Assembly (NCBI GenBank): GCA_002298925.1
Contig: DBMM01000112.1
Span: 1 to 64,000, forward strand
Source: Geobacter sp. UBA698
GTDB taxonomy: Bacteria; Desulfobacterota; Desulfuromonadia; Geobacterales; Pseudopelobacteraceae
Length of the DNA: 64,000 bases
Direction of reading: 5' to 3'
Shown here in pieces: positions 42,901-51,349 of this stretch; position 1 is the first letter of the stretch; each line of letters begins with the position of its first letter. The position numbers were made by a program, and so were the translations under genes. The notes below the pieces were generated by a model, which had not been told where the DNA came from, did no database searches, and saw nothing but the letters and a program-made list of their open reading frames with translations.

Positions 42901-43922
42901 GTGCGCCAGTCCCTGCCACGATTGGCAACCGCCAGCTTGCCATGATAAAGGCTCAGGCCCCCCTCCAGCGACAGTGTCCCCTTCAGATCGGTCGGCACCT
43001 TCAGCAGTGGCAGCAGATCGAGACGGTCTGTCTGGATGCGCAGGGACAGCTGCGGCTCCAGTGCGGCCAGGTTGACGTTGCCCTCAGCGGTTATCATTCC
43101 GCGCAGACCGCTTGCGGTCAGGTTCAGTTTACGCAGATTGAAAACGGTGCGGGTCATACCCGCCTCGCCGGACAGCTCCATCCGCTGTTCCTTTCCCGCG
43201 ACCCGCCTGCTGCTGACCAGAACGACTCTGCCGACCAGCTGTTCCGGCTGCTGACCGTCCGACATACGCAACTGCAGGGAGATATTTTCCAGGCCGGCCA
43301 GGGGGCGGGACGGGACAACAGCAACGTCGGCGCTGAGCGCAGGGCGCTGAAATCCAGCCCGGATGCTACCGCTCAGGCGTCCGTCAGGAGCGTCTGCTTT
43401 CAGATCATTAATGATGAGTTGCTGATCCTGCCAGGCCAGCTCGCCACTGACTGCGTTCAGGATCAGCGCTGCCCCCTGCAGGCGACGGTAGCGCAAACCC
43501 TGCAGCTGCAGATGTGCAACTCTGGCGTCAAACAGCCGGGCCAGACCCGCTGGCCGTGGCCAGAGCAGATCAGGCGGCCGGGTGACTGTCGGACTGTTAT
43601 CCTGGACGCGCACCCCCCGCAGGGTAAGATCCGAGATCCCCAGCATGCCGGACAAGAGCAGGAGCGGTTTCCAGGACAGCTCAAGGCTGTCCACTTCCAC
43701 CTGCTGCATGGGCAGAGTGATGCGAACTCCGCCCAGCAGCAGCCGGTCAGCAAGTCTACCCTCCACCCGGTCGGCTCCAATCCGCACCTGGCTGTGGCGG
43801 GAAACTCGTTCCATCAGCCAGCGGATTCCATCTTCTGTGCCAACCAGCCACTTCAGGCCCCAGGCACACGACACGATCATAACGGCCGCCATGATCGCCA
43901 ATGCAAGCTTCAGGGGCCTCAC
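39921..43922 (-). CDS. tamB: Translocation and assembly module protein TamB
   Basis: 1333 residues. An N-terminal membrane anchor (ALAIMAAVMIVSCAWGL) is followed by a very long repetitive beta (AsmA/Vps13-like groove) region and the conserved C-terminal DUF490 part (VVQGRPLGG, GLSTLEVQSG, VTVGKYLTPELYFSYGRSIF). TamB spans the periplasm and works with TamA in outer membrane protein assembly and phospholipid transport. Its ATG overlaps the tamA stop by 4 bases. The size is usual for the family. Confidence 0.93.
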   Translation of the reverse strand: MRPLKLALAIMAAVMIVSCAWGLKWLVGTEDGIRWLMERVSRHSQVRIGADRVEGRLADRLLLGGVRITLPMQQVEVDSLELSWKPLLLLSGMLGISDLTLRGVRVQDNSPTVTRPPDLLWPRPAGLARLFDARVAHLQLQGLRYRRLQGAALILNAVSGELAWQDQQLIINDLKADAPDGRLSGSIRAGFQRPALSADVAVVPSRPLAGLENISLQLRMSDGQQPEQLVGRVVLVSSRRVAGKEQRMELSGEAGMTRTVFNLRKLNLTASGLRGMITAEGNVNLAALEPQLSLRIQTDRLDLLPLLKVPTDLKGTLSLEGGLSLYHGKLAVANRGRDWRTAHVSADYQGNASGIKLTSLTGLLLDGTLQGGLEADWSHGISLRTQLKGRGLNPAHIAPDWTGVVNFDLNGSLIRIGQADQRGTLAGSLLESRLHGQSLTGGVDADFSAEDVIVRRLDLQGRGFTIHGAGELNRRLSVMARVDDLSRLVPGTHGEVRAEGWLAWRGQRPSGAVTVHGSVLAMDDARMAGADLTARLEEGRDYSLLVSGELRQVAWGRFQADRLSLQGDGIAVNHRISVMVSTNGNTARLALSGGYAQGVWSGKVIDFSGHDSVGSWSLAAPAALTADGEHLALSLLSLTGSGAERLELAADLRGNPLRGVVHSRWIGLNLARGSEWLQDLKMSGASTGSMRLNLLPGERLELSSAASLQGTFTTAGRSVTVQRGDLTATAGERGLQGSVQLQLANGAALQAKIASAAPARLELPDQGVISLELKELDLALLKPWLPADLRLDGRLNGRAAGRLLPGQRFELEGSSAIGQGKLRWERPEGELSVELSSASSTWNWRGEALRGSFVLDAAKTGQLRGSFQLPLAGRLPLAVNSEGAVQATLNGQLQENGLLAALFPDILQESLAKLDLDLKIGGRWADPQPFGTLRLSGAGAYLPSAGIHVKDVELTARLEKNLLLIDSFRALSGAGSITGTAQLRLAGARVAGFSGTLKGDRFQTVYFPEFQVQCSPQLTFEGTPQKLVVRGELHLPEFSITGPPAKKAVTASGDVILEGKPRVAAKRLPWELDAQVRLVLGERVFVKLEGIDAQLGGSIDLTMHSLDRVSSRGEIKVIKGRYQTYGVNLEIVRGRLFYPDSPLNQPTMDILAVRTMGDVRAGVIVSGTLEKPLIKLYSEPAMPDVDILSYVVQGRPLGGGSTEQVDMMTRAAGMLLSSSQSRVLQDQIKSRLGLSTLEVQSGGRPSAGYMGYKPIQVTPGGSTPVVQSGGVSQTMVTVGKYLTPELYFSYGRSIFTGGNLFLLRYDFFKKWQIETQSGINASGVDLYYKIEFK

Positions 43923-45679
43923 AGTTCGAATCCCACCGTGAAGTGGATGCGGAAAGCAGGCTGTTCCACGCCGATCTGGCGCGCCAGCGAAAGATTCAGG
44001 GCACCCACCCGACTGTAGTAATGCAGCCCGATGCCTGCTCCCTGAAACAGGCTGACGTTGGAGAAGTCATTAAAGGCGTTGCCTGCGTCATAAAAAGTGG
44101 AAAGACTCCAGTTTTGGAAGAGGGCCCGTTCCAGTTCAACGCTGGCCGAAAGCATTTGCTTGCCCCCCACCACCTTGCCGGATGCATCCCGCGGACCGAG
44201 TGACTTATAGCCATAGCCGCGCACGCTTTGATCGCCACCGGCAAAAAAACGGAGTGAAGGCGGCAGATCGCTCAACGGGTCGGAAAAGAGAGTCAAACCG
44301 GCTTTGGCACGTGTATGGAGCGATAGCCGCCACGGCAGGGAAAGCAGGTGACTCCCCTCTCCGGTCAGCTGCAGCAGGGAGGTGTCGGAGCCGATGAACT
44401 GGTGCGTGCCGCGCAGATCGAAGGCGGCTCGATATCCCTGGCTGGGGCGGAATTGATTGTCATAGTTATCCAGACTGAAACGGAGGCCCGGCAGAACCAG
44501 GCGGGTGCCGGAATTCTGGCTGCCAATGCTGAAATCTTCCTGCTGCAGCTTCAGATAGGCCGTTCCAATCCGGCCTGACCCGAAGCTGCGGTTTCGGGCT
44601 GCCTCCAGGGAAACAAGACGGCTGATGTAGTCGCTCAGCTCTTCCCGCTGCAGGTTGAGCTGAAGTGTGGTTGAGTTTTTGATGTCCAGGTAGCCCGGCA
44701 ATTCGTAGCGCAGTCCCAGACCCTGCAGATGCTCGGCAACAAACAGTTGCGCGGTAAAATCATGCCCTTTCCGGAAAAGATTCAGATCGCGGTAACGCAG
44801 GGAAAAGCGCGCCCCGGTGTCGGTTCCATAGCCGATACCGGGACGAAGGCTCAGACGGGGTACCGGCTTCAGACGCACCAGAACCGGAACCCGCAAGTCG
44901 CTGGCGCTGTCCTTTTCAGGCATGACAACCACCTCTTTGAAACGTTCGGAATTGGCAAAATTGAGCTGCGTCTGCCCCAGTTTGACGAACGAGAAGACGT
45001 CGTCCGGCGTAAAGGCCAGATAGCGCCTCAGAAACGGGTCGGGATAATCGGGAGCACCCTCGATCCTGACATCACCGAACTGATAGCGCTGTCCGGTTTC
45101 CAGCACCAACCGGATGTTGGCGCTGTTTTCTCCCGCAGCAATGCGGATTTCGTGGAGCACATAATCTGCGTCCAGATAGCCCAGTTCCTGAGCCCTGGAA
45201 CGAAGTTCGGCCTTGGCCCGTTCATACTCCTGCTGCAACAGGATGTCCCCGGTATGCAGCGGAAAGGCAGCTATCAATTCCTTGAGCGCTTCCAGCCCGG
45301 CTCCGCTTCCGCGCACCTCAACCAGCAGATGACTGACCCGTAGCGGCCGACCGGCTTCGATCAGCACCCGCAGCCGGTAGCGATCATCCGCCAGCGGCTC
45401 CTGCACAACAGTTACCCGGGCGTTATAATAGCCGAAGGGTTCCAGCGCTGTACGGGCATTTTTCTCTACCTGAATGACGAAACGCCTCAGCCAGAGCAGG
45501 TTGACCTTGCCGTCCTTCACCAGACCGGGCGGCAAAGCCAACGCCAGCTTGACATTTTCGAGAACATCCCCTTCGATCCCCTCCACGATCACTTCAACCG
45601 GTTCAGCGGCCTGCAGGGGCGACGCCAGACAGACCACCATCAGGCAAAAGGACAACAGTAGATTGAATGATCTCGACAT
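43919..45679 (-). CDS. tamA: Translocation and assembly module protein TamA (Omp85 family)
   Basis: 586 residues. Signal peptide (LLLSFCLMVVCLASPLQA), three POTRA-like domains (to about residue 270), then a 16-strand barrel with the Omp85 loop-6 motif in GGDQSVRGYGYKSLGP and a C-terminal Phe-type strand (FRIHFTVGFEL). It sits in the outer membrane and pairs with TamB. GGAAAAAATT precedes the ATG. First gene of a two-gene operon with tamB. Confidence 0.94.
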   Translation of the reverse strand: MSRSFNLLLSFCLMVVCLASPLQAAEPVEVIVEGIEGDVLENVKLALALPPGLVKDGKVNLLWLRRFVIQVEKNARTALEPFGYYNARVTVVQEPLADDRYRLRVLIEAGRPLRVSHLLVEVRGSGAGLEALKELIAAFPLHTGDILLQQEYERAKAELRSRAQELGYLDADYVLHEIRIAAGENSANIRLVLETGQRYQFGDVRIEGAPDYPDPFLRRYLAFTPDDVFSFVKLGQTQLNFANSERFKEVVVMPEKDSASDLRVPVLVRLKPVPRLSLRPGIGYGTDTGARFSLRYRDLNLFRKGHDFTAQLFVAEHLQGLGLRYELPGYLDIKNSTTLQLNLQREELSDYISRLVSLEAARNRSFGSGRIGTAYLKLQQEDFSIGSQNSGTRLVLPGLRFSLDNYDNQFRPSQGYRAAFDLRGTHQFIGSDTSLLQLTGEGSHLLSLPWRLSLHTRAKAGLTLFSDPLSDLPPSLRFFAGGDQSVRGYGYKSLGPRDASGKVVGGKQMLSASVELERALFQNWSLSTFYDAGNAFNDFSNVSLFQGAGIGLHYYSRVGALNLSLARQIGVEQPAFRIHFTVGFEL

Positions 45680-46180
45680 AATTTTTTCCAGGATTCAGCT
45701 AGACGGTCAAGCCAGGGGGCAACTGATGCTGGCGCTGGCTACTCGGTGCAGATTAATGACAATTATAGCCTGTTTTTGACATTTTTAAGATTCAAATGGG
45801 GCGGGGCATATATTTCGATACAGCATCTGACAGTGACGAGCCCTAATCAGTTGAAACGCTTTTAACAACTGGAAATGAAGACTCAAAAAGCACAATTGCC
45901 ATCGTCAATCATCAGAGCGGCAACAGGTACGGATAATTCATCTCAGCGAAACCATGTATATTCCGACGAAACAAATATACACCGGCATCCAGGGTGAATT
46001 CTCTCGAAAAGCCGCATCAACAGCAGGTTTGAAGCGAAACACGACGAAGCGGCTGTATACCTTTTTAATACACTGCCAGATCAAGAGAGCCATATGATTG
46101 CAAGTCAAACAGTCCAGCATACAATTTATTTTATAATAATATCAACATGTTGTGGGCATATTAGAATATACTAAAAATAT
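45680..46180. other. Intergenic stretch without a credible gene
   Basis: About 500 bases. Short frames exist on both strands, but none has a good ribosome site or a recognised family. It holds the tamA promoter region on one side and ends at the sigma-54-like promoter. Confidence 0.45.
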
Positions 46181-46195
46181 TGGCACGCCTGATGC
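46181..46195 (+). promoter_or_regulatory. Sigma-54 (-24/-12) promoter of small membrane protein
   Basis: TGGCACGCCTGATGC matches TGGCACG-N4-TTGC at all informative positions but one. The predicted start near 46207 lies 45 bases before the ATG at 46252. Confidence 0.65.
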
Positions 46196-46251
46196 TTCTG
46201 CTTAATAGATATATGCAGCAAAAACCCGAATCACACCAACAGGAGGATGTC

Positions 46252-46470
46252 ATGAAAGCACTAGCTACGATTATCGGACTAATCGCCCCCGCAACAGCAT
46301 TCGCATCAACTGCCGGCCGTGAAGACAGTAGCGGCCTGTTCGTATGGATATTTCTCGGATTCTGCGCCTTAATCATAACTGCACAGGTAGTTCCGGCAGC
46401 CTTGATGTTCTTTGGACTGGCCAAGGGTATTGCCGGAAAGCGCACAGTTAACGCTATCGCCAAATCGTGA
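46252..46470 (+). CDS. Small membrane protein under sigma-54-like promoter
   Basis: 72 residues. An N-terminal signal-like helix (LATIIGLIAPATAFAS) is followed by a short spacer and a second helix (FVWIFLGFCALIITAQVVPAA). AGGAGGATGTC precedes the ATG. No family is recognised. The sigma-54-like promoter suggests expression under nitrogen, flagellar or other RpoN-linked control. Confidence 0.7.
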   Translation: MKALATIIGLIAPATAFASTAGREDSSGLFVWIFLGFCALIITAQVVPAALMFFGLAKGIAGKRTVNAIAKS

Positions 46471-46590
46471 CAGATGAAGTCCAACAAAATCGCGAGCAGC
46501 TTGACGAATTTCGGAACCGTGAGACAGTATTACCATCCAGCAAGCGAAAGCGCACTAAAACGGCGAAGTTCGAAGCCATCGGTGCGAAAA

Positions 46591-46663
46591 CGAAAACCCC
46601 GCGGCACACAATAATAGAGTCCCGGTAGTAATTGACTCTTCAGTTGTGCAGGCGGGGTTTTCG
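46591..46663. terminator. Long hairpin, probable bidirectional terminator
   Basis: CGAAAACCCCGC at 46591 pairs with GGCGGGGTTTTCG at 46651-46663, then CACAA with TTGTG, and GAGTC with GACTC around a short loop. The arms are interrupted by small bulges. It sits between the small membrane protein and the end of the EAL/HDOD gene, which converge. T-rich sequence follows the stem on the minus strand. Confidence 0.6.
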
Positions 46664-46684
46664 GTTAATTCAGGCAGGTCTTTA

Positions 46685-47911
46685 TCAGGAGATGATCGAG
46701 GCACGCCAGTTGAATGCCTCCAACTGGGCGGAAAGCAGCTGGTCAAGAGTTACCCGGCTCTGGTCCAGCAACGAAGTGACCGCGTCAAAATCAGTGGCCT
46801 CAACCTTTTCTACCAGATTCAGCATCTGCCCAAGTTGCCCTTTGCGCTCCAGCAGTGCGCCACTGACCTCATCCGTAAGATTGAGGCTGGCGATGATCTC
46901 TTCCATGGGAATCTCGAAGAGTACGTCCAGAAGCGACAGGATGCCGGTCATGAAAGCGGCTTCGGCATGTTCGCCGGTCACACCTTTCTGCTGCAGCAGA
47001 ATCTCCATCAAACGTCCGCGCACCGCCGCCATCTCCAGCAGGGGATGATTGATGCCGCGCGAATCATTGCCAGCAAACAGGAAAAGTTGCACCCAGCGGC
47101 GCAGATGATTGGTTCCCAGCATGACGATGGCATGGCGCAGGGTCTTGATCTTCTCGCGCATGCCCATTGCCACGGAATTAACCAGGCGCAGCAGGTTGTA
47201 GGACAGACTGGGATTTTCCTTGAAAGTCTGTTCGATTTCCATCAGTGTGGCGTCCAGGGTCAGTTGCTGCAGCAGTTTGAGCATGGCCAGACCGGACACA
47301 TCTATCTTTTTCTTGTTGAGCACCACCGGCCGCTCGAAGAAGTACCCCTGAAACAGGTCGAAGCCCATACTAAAGCAGGTTTCGAACTGCTGGACTGTCT
47401 CCACCTTCTCAGCCAGAATCTTGACCGGCCAGCGTCTCAATTCCCTGACAATTTCCGGCAGCTGATCCATGTCTGTCTCGAGGATATCGATCTTGACAAT
47501 ATTAACAACCCGGTAGATATCGGCGTTATCCTGGCTGAAGACGTGATCGTCCAGGGCCAGTTGGAATCCAATCTCCTTCAGTTCGCGGCAGCGCTCGACC
47601 ACCGTCTCGTCCAGCTCTATAAACTCCAATAACTCAAGTACGGTTTGTCCAGTTGGCAGCAACTCAAGCATCTCCGAGAGCAGCAGGCTCAGATGAACAT
47701 TAATGAAACCGAGCTTGCCACCCAGAACCTCCTGGATGCCGAAGGTGGCCAGAGCACTGGTGATGACGCTGGCACTGGCCTGAGAGTAGCTGTCAAACTG
47801 AGCAAAATTTGCTTCAGCAGACCTGAAAAGCAGTTCAAAACCGACGATTTCCTGCCTGCGATCCAGAATCGGCTGTCTACCCAGAAAAAATTTTTCTTGC
47901 TTACCTGACAT
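46685..47911 (-). CDS. EAL-like / HDOD signalling protein (YuxH type)
   Basis: 408 residues. The N-terminal EAL-like domain has FLGRQPILDRRQEIVGFELLFR, where the catalytic EAL is ELL, and it lacks most metal-binding residues, so it should not cleave c-di-GMP. The C-terminal HDOD domain (about residues 205-400) contains NPSLSYNLLRLVNSVA and HLRRWVQLFLF. Such proteins act as signalling scaffolds. ATG 47911 is chosen over the upstream ATG 47959, since the family starts near KFFLGRQ. Confidence 0.88.
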   Translation of the reverse strand: MSGKQEKFFLGRQPILDRRQEIVGFELLFRSAEANFAQFDSYSQASASVITSALATFGIQEVLGGKLGFINVHLSLLLSEMLELLPTGQTVLELLEFIELDETVVERCRELKEIGFQLALDDHVFSQDNADIYRVVNIVKIDILETDMDQLPEIVRELRRWPVKILAEKVETVQQFETCFSMGFDLFQGYFFERPVVLNKKKIDVSGLAMLKLLQQLTLDATLMEIEQTFKENPSLSYNLLRLVNSVAMGMREKIKTLRHAIVMLGTNHLRRWVQLFLFAGNDSRGINHPLLEMAAVRGRLMEILLQQKGVTGEHAEAAFMTGILSLLDVLFEIPMEEIIASLNLTDEVSGALLERKGQLGQMLNLVEKVEATDFDAVTSLLDQSRVTLDQLLSAQLEAFNWRASIIS

Positions 47912-47992
47912 AGAACTTTCCGGCCTGATCTGAAGCAGGCGCAACGTTTTGCAGTACACCCAACGGGTAATTATCTGACGATAAGAAAGAAC

Positions 47993-48457
47993 TTAGCGTT
48001 TGAAATCCTTGATGGTGGAAATCACGAACTCACGCTGACCGGCATCCTTCTGATGACAGCCGAAACAGGTACCGACCGGATCCATCCCGCTGGGCTTGCC
48101 GTCGGCGCCATAACCGGCAAACAGCCAGCCTCCGGTTTCTTTACGGTGCTTATCCTTGCGCATCAGTACCACCATATTTTTGGGGCCGTCGGACGACGAG
48201 CCTTCCTTGATATTGAAATATTCGACAACTATCGTACTTCCCTCGGCAAAGCGATTACCTGCCTGGTAGCCCTTAAATGCCTTTTTATCGGCGTAAATAT
48301 AATGGACGCCATAGAAGAGGGAATTCTTGTCAGTGACGATTTTGCGCTCGCTTTTCTGCCATGTTTGATAGCCTTTGGGCAGTGCGGGTGAAGCTGCCGC
48401 GGAAACAATCAATGGCAATGCAAAAATAAGTACGGCAACAGACATTAGTTTAAACAT
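47993..48457 (-). CDS. Cytochrome P460-family c-type cytochrome
   Basis: 154 residues. A signal peptide (LMSVAVLIFALPLIVSAAA) is followed by a P460-like beta fold: FYGVHYIYADKKAF, EGSTIVVEYFNIKEG, GWLFAGYGADGKP and a CxxCH haem site in GTCFGCHQKDAG. The protein is periplasmic. P460 cytochromes oxidise hydroxylamine in nitrifiers; in metal reducers their role is unclear. ATG 48457 has GGGG before it. Confidence 0.85.
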   Translation of the reverse strand: MFKLMSVAVLIFALPLIVSAAASPALPKGYQTWQKSERKIVTDKNSLFYGVHYIYADKKAFKGYQAGNRFAEGSTIVVEYFNIKEGSSSDGPKNMVVLMRKDKHRKETGGWLFAGYGADGKPSGMDPVGTCFGCHQKDAGQREFVISTIKDFKR

Positions 48458-48623
48458 TTCTATCAACCCCTTGTATTTTAGTGGCAGAAGCATACATTCA
48501 AACCGTCAAAAAGTCACGCAAAAGGGATAACGTCAGCCTGCATGCAGAAGACAGACGCTTATAACAATTGACCTTGCAGCTATAGTACGATATTTTAACA
48601 TGATTAACTCAAGGAGCTCCTCG

Positions 48624-49091
48624 ATGCAGCGCCCCTCATGGGACCAGTATTTCATGGACATCACCAGTCTGGTAGCCACCCGCTCCTCCTGCCTGCGCAG
48701 GCTGGTCGGGGCCTTGCTGGTCAAGGACCGCAACATCCTGGCCACCGGCTACAACGGCGTTCCATCCGGCATATCCCACTGCGATGTGGCCGGATGTCTG
48801 CGTGATCGGCTCAAGATCCCATCCGGCGAGCGGCACGAACTCTGCCGCGGACTCCACGCCGAGCAGAACGCCATCATTCAGGCCGCGCGGCATGGGGTGA
48901 ACATCAACGGCTCCACCCTGTACTGCACCACCATGCCCTGCATCATCTGCACCAAGATGATCATCAACGCCGGTATTGTAAGGGTTGTCTACAGAGAAGG
49001 TTATGCCGATGAACTGGCCCGAGAAATGATCGCCGAGGCAGACATCGAGATTATCCATTTCACAGCAACCGACAAAGGCGAAACAGCATGA
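48624..49091 (+). CDS. dCMP deaminase (cytidine/deoxycytidylate deaminase family)
   Basis: 155 residues. Zinc site: HAEQNAI with downstream PCIICTK. CRGLHAEQN and the insert Cys-x-x-CLRD are typical of dCMP deaminase/ComEB. It converts dCMP to dUMP for thymidylate supply. AAGGAGCTCCTCG precedes ATG 48624, chosen over ATG 48600. It overlaps nrdR by 4 bases and opens a long plus-strand operon through queH. Confidence 0.92.
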   Translation: MQRPSWDQYFMDITSLVATRSSCLRRLVGALLVKDRNILATGYNGVPSGISHCDVAGCLRDRLKIPSGERHELCRGLHAEQNAIIQAARHGVNINGSTLYCTTMPCIICTKMIINAGIVRVVYREGYADELAREMIAEADIEIIHFTATDKGETA

Positions 49092-49540
49092 AATGTCCTT
49101 TCTGCGGCCATCCCGACAGCAAGGTGGTCGACTCGCGTCCCGACAAGGGAGGCACCGCCATCCGTCGCCGGCGCGAATGCGAGGAATGCGCCAAACGTTT
49201 TACCACCCATGAGCGAATCGAGGAAATGCTGCCGCAAGTCTGCAAAAAAGACGGTCGCCGCGAACCATTCGACCGACTGAAGATCATCTCCGGTATCAAG
49301 AAGGCCTGCGAAAAACGTCCCATCTCGGTGGAAGACATTGAACGGATGGTCGATCGCCTTGAAACACGCCTGCAGGAATCATCCGAAAAGGAAATATCAA
49401 CCACCGCCATAGGCGAATGGATCATGAAAGAGTTGCATGATTTGGATGAAGTGGCCTACGTTCGCTTTGCATCCGTTTATCGTTCTTTCCGGGACATAAA
49501 CGAATTCATGCAGGAACTCCAGGATCTCTTAAAGAAATGA
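49088..49540 (+). CDS. nrdR: Transcriptional repressor NrdR
   Basis: 150 residues. An N-terminal zinc ribbon (MKCPFCGHPDSKVVDSRP, ECEECAKRFTTHERIE) precedes an ATP-cone (VCKKDGRREPFDRLKIISGI). It represses ribonucleotide reductase genes according to dATP/ATP. It overlaps dCMP deaminase and ribD by 4 bases each, forming an operon that ties deoxynucleotide supply to riboflavin synthesis, an arrangement common in proteobacteria. Confidence 0.97.
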   Translation: MKCPFCGHPDSKVVDSRPDKGGTAIRRRRECEECAKRFTTHERIEEMLPQVCKKDGRREPFDRLKIISGIKKACEKRPISVEDIERMVDRLETRLQESSEKEISTTAIGEWIMKELHDLDEVAYVRFASVYRSFRDINEFMQELQDLLKK

Positions 49541-50643
49541 ACCGGACATATATTTCCTATATGAAACGGGCACTGACAATGGCCCGCAAGGGAATCGGCA
49601 GGACAGCACCCAACCCGTCCGTGGGCTGTGTCATTGTCAAGGACGGCAAGATCATTGCCGAGGGTTGGCACAAAAAAGCCGGAGGCCCCCATGCCGAGAT
49701 ACATGCACTGCAGCAGGCAGGCGAAGCGGCCAGGGGGGCTGATGTATATGTCACACTGGAGCCCTGTTGTCACACCGGCAAAACGCCTCCCTGCAGCAGT
49801 GCACTGATCGCTGCCGGCGTCAAACGCGTCGTGGCAGCCATGGCAGACCCGAATCCTCTGGTAAGTGGCGGCGGTCTGCTGGCCCTGCGACAGGCCGGCA
49901 TCGAAATCCATTGCGGGATGCTGGAAACCGAGGCCCGGGCAATCAACCGTGCTTTCATAAAGCATGTCAGCACCGGTCGCCCCCACGTGACCTATAAGTG
50001 CGCCATGACACTGGACGGCAAGATTGCCAGTGTTACCGGCGAATCGCGCTGGATCTCCTGCGAGGCTTCCAGAAAATATGTCCACCGCCTGCGGACACAA
50101 TGCGATGCCATAATAGTCGGTGTAGATACGATCATTACCGATGACCCCCAATTGACGGTGCGCCACGTCCGGGGCAAAAGCCCCTTGCGGGTGATTATCG
50201 ACAGCACCTTGCGCACCCCTATGAGTGTCCAGGTCTTGAGCACCACCCTGGCAAAAAAAACCCTCATTGCCACTGTAGAGACCGATCCGAGCATGCACCT
50301 CCGCTATCAGCAGAGTGGCGCAACAATACTGGTCTGCAAAGAATTGAACGGCAAGGTTGATCTGATGGACATGCTGAAGCAGCTCGGAGCCAGAGGTATC
50401 CAGTCCGTTCTGCTGGAGGGCGGCAGTCGCCTGGCGGGTGAGGCACTGCGTCAGGGGCTGATTGATGAATGCCTCTTCTTCTATGCTCCCAAGGTTATCG
50501 GTAGCGACGGTTTTTCACCGTTTGTCATAACCGGAATTACCAGCATGGAAAAATCATTTTCATTTTCACAGATCGGCGTTCGTCAGATCGGTTCTGACAT
50601 TGTCATCAGTGCACGACCGGAGAATACATGTTTACAGGACTGA
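49537..50643 (+). CDS. ribD: Bifunctional riboflavin deaminase/reductase RibD
   Basis: 368 residues. The N-terminal deaminase domain has HAEIHAL and PCCHTGKTPPCSSALI; the C-terminal reductase domain starts near residue 147 (VTYKCAMTLDGKIA) and has the conserved SRWISCEASRKYVH and LLEGGSRLAGEAL. It performs steps two and three of riboflavin synthesis. It overlaps nrdR by 4 bases and ribE by 16. Confidence 0.96.
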   Translation: MNRTYISYMKRALTMARKGIGRTAPNPSVGCVIVKDGKIIAEGWHKKAGGPHAEIHALQQAGEAARGADVYVTLEPCCHTGKTPPCSSALIAAGVKRVVAAMADPNPLVSGGGLLALRQAGIEIHCGMLETEARAINRAFIKHVSTGRPHVTYKCAMTLDGKIASVTGESRWISCEASRKYVHRLRTQCDAIIVGVDTIITDDPQLTVRHVRGKSPLRVIIDSTLRTPMSVQVLSTTLAKKTLIATVETDPSMHLRYQQSGATILVCKELNGKVDLMDMLKQLGARGIQSVLLEGGSRLAGEALRQGLIDECLFFYAPKVIGSDGFSPFVITGITSMEKSFSFSQIGVRQIGSDIVISARPENTCLQD

Positions 50644-51269
50644 CCGAAACTGTCGGCAAAATTGCTGCTCTAGACAGGCGCGGCAAAGCGGCCCTCCTGC
50701 GGGTTGAATCCGGACTGCCTGCCTCCGAAGTTGCCATTGGCGATTCGGTGGCCGTTAACGGCGCCTGCCTGACTGTTACCGCCAAGAGCGAAACGACCCT
50801 GACCTTCGACGTCTCGCCTGAATCGCTGTCCAGCACCACCATCGGCAGCCTGCGCAACGGAAGCCTCGTCAATCTCGAGCGTGCCCTGCGGTTGGGCGAC
50901 AGACTGGGGGGCCACATCGTCACCGGTCACGTCGACTGCATTGCCAGACTAATCCGCATGAAGGAAGTATCCGGCAATCACATCCTGGAGTTTTCGCTGC
51001 CGCCGGCCTCGGCCCGCTACCTGGTGGCCAAGGGTTCCGTCACCATTGACGGCATCAGTCTGACCGTCAACTCCGTTTCTGCTGAAGGTTTTTCAATCAA
51101 CATCATCCCCCATACTTTTTCAAATACAACGTTGGCCAAAATCAGAACCGGCCAGCAGGTCAACATAGAAACAGACATCATCGGCAAATACGTCGAGCGC
51201 CTGACACAGCCCTGGAAAAGCGGCGGCGGGCTCAGCATGCAGACACTGGCTGAAAATGGATTCATATAA
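50628..51269 (+). CDS. ribE: Riboflavin synthase alpha chain
   Basis: 213 residues with two lumazine-binding halves: MFTGLTETVGKI...VAVNGACLTV...HIVTGHVDC in the first, and SVTIDGISLTVNSV...NTTLAKIRTGQQVNIE in the second. It joins two lumazines to make riboflavin. The start overlaps ribD by 16 bases. Confidence 0.96.
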   Translation: MFTGLTETVGKIAALDRRGKAALLRVESGLPASEVAIGDSVAVNGACLTVTAKSETTLTFDVSPESLSSTTIGSLRNGSLVNLERALRLGDRLGGHIVTGHVDCIARLIRMKEVSGNHILEFSLPPASARYLVAKGSVTIDGISLTVNSVSAEGFSINIIPHTFSNTTLAKIRTGQQVNIETDIIGKYVERLTQPWKSGGGLSMQTLAENGFI

Positions 51270-51349
51270 GGGAGCAGGTTCAGTGACCAGAGTTACACCT
51301 CGTGCCACACAACCCTGCCCCTCGACCCTGAAATGAGGAAAGGCAAACA

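Noticed and set aside
42375..44018. 547-codon plus-strand ORF opposite tamB
   Set aside because: Gln/Pro-rich shadow translation of a well-supported tamB frame.
45938..46120. 60-codon ORF between tamA and the sigma-54 promoter
   Set aside because: No ribosome site and no family. Frames on both strands are equally open because of AT-rich, stop-poor sequence.
46591..46663. Insertion sequence end or MITE reading of the long hairpin
   Set aside because: No second copy was seen in the window. Its location between convergent gene ends fits a terminator better.
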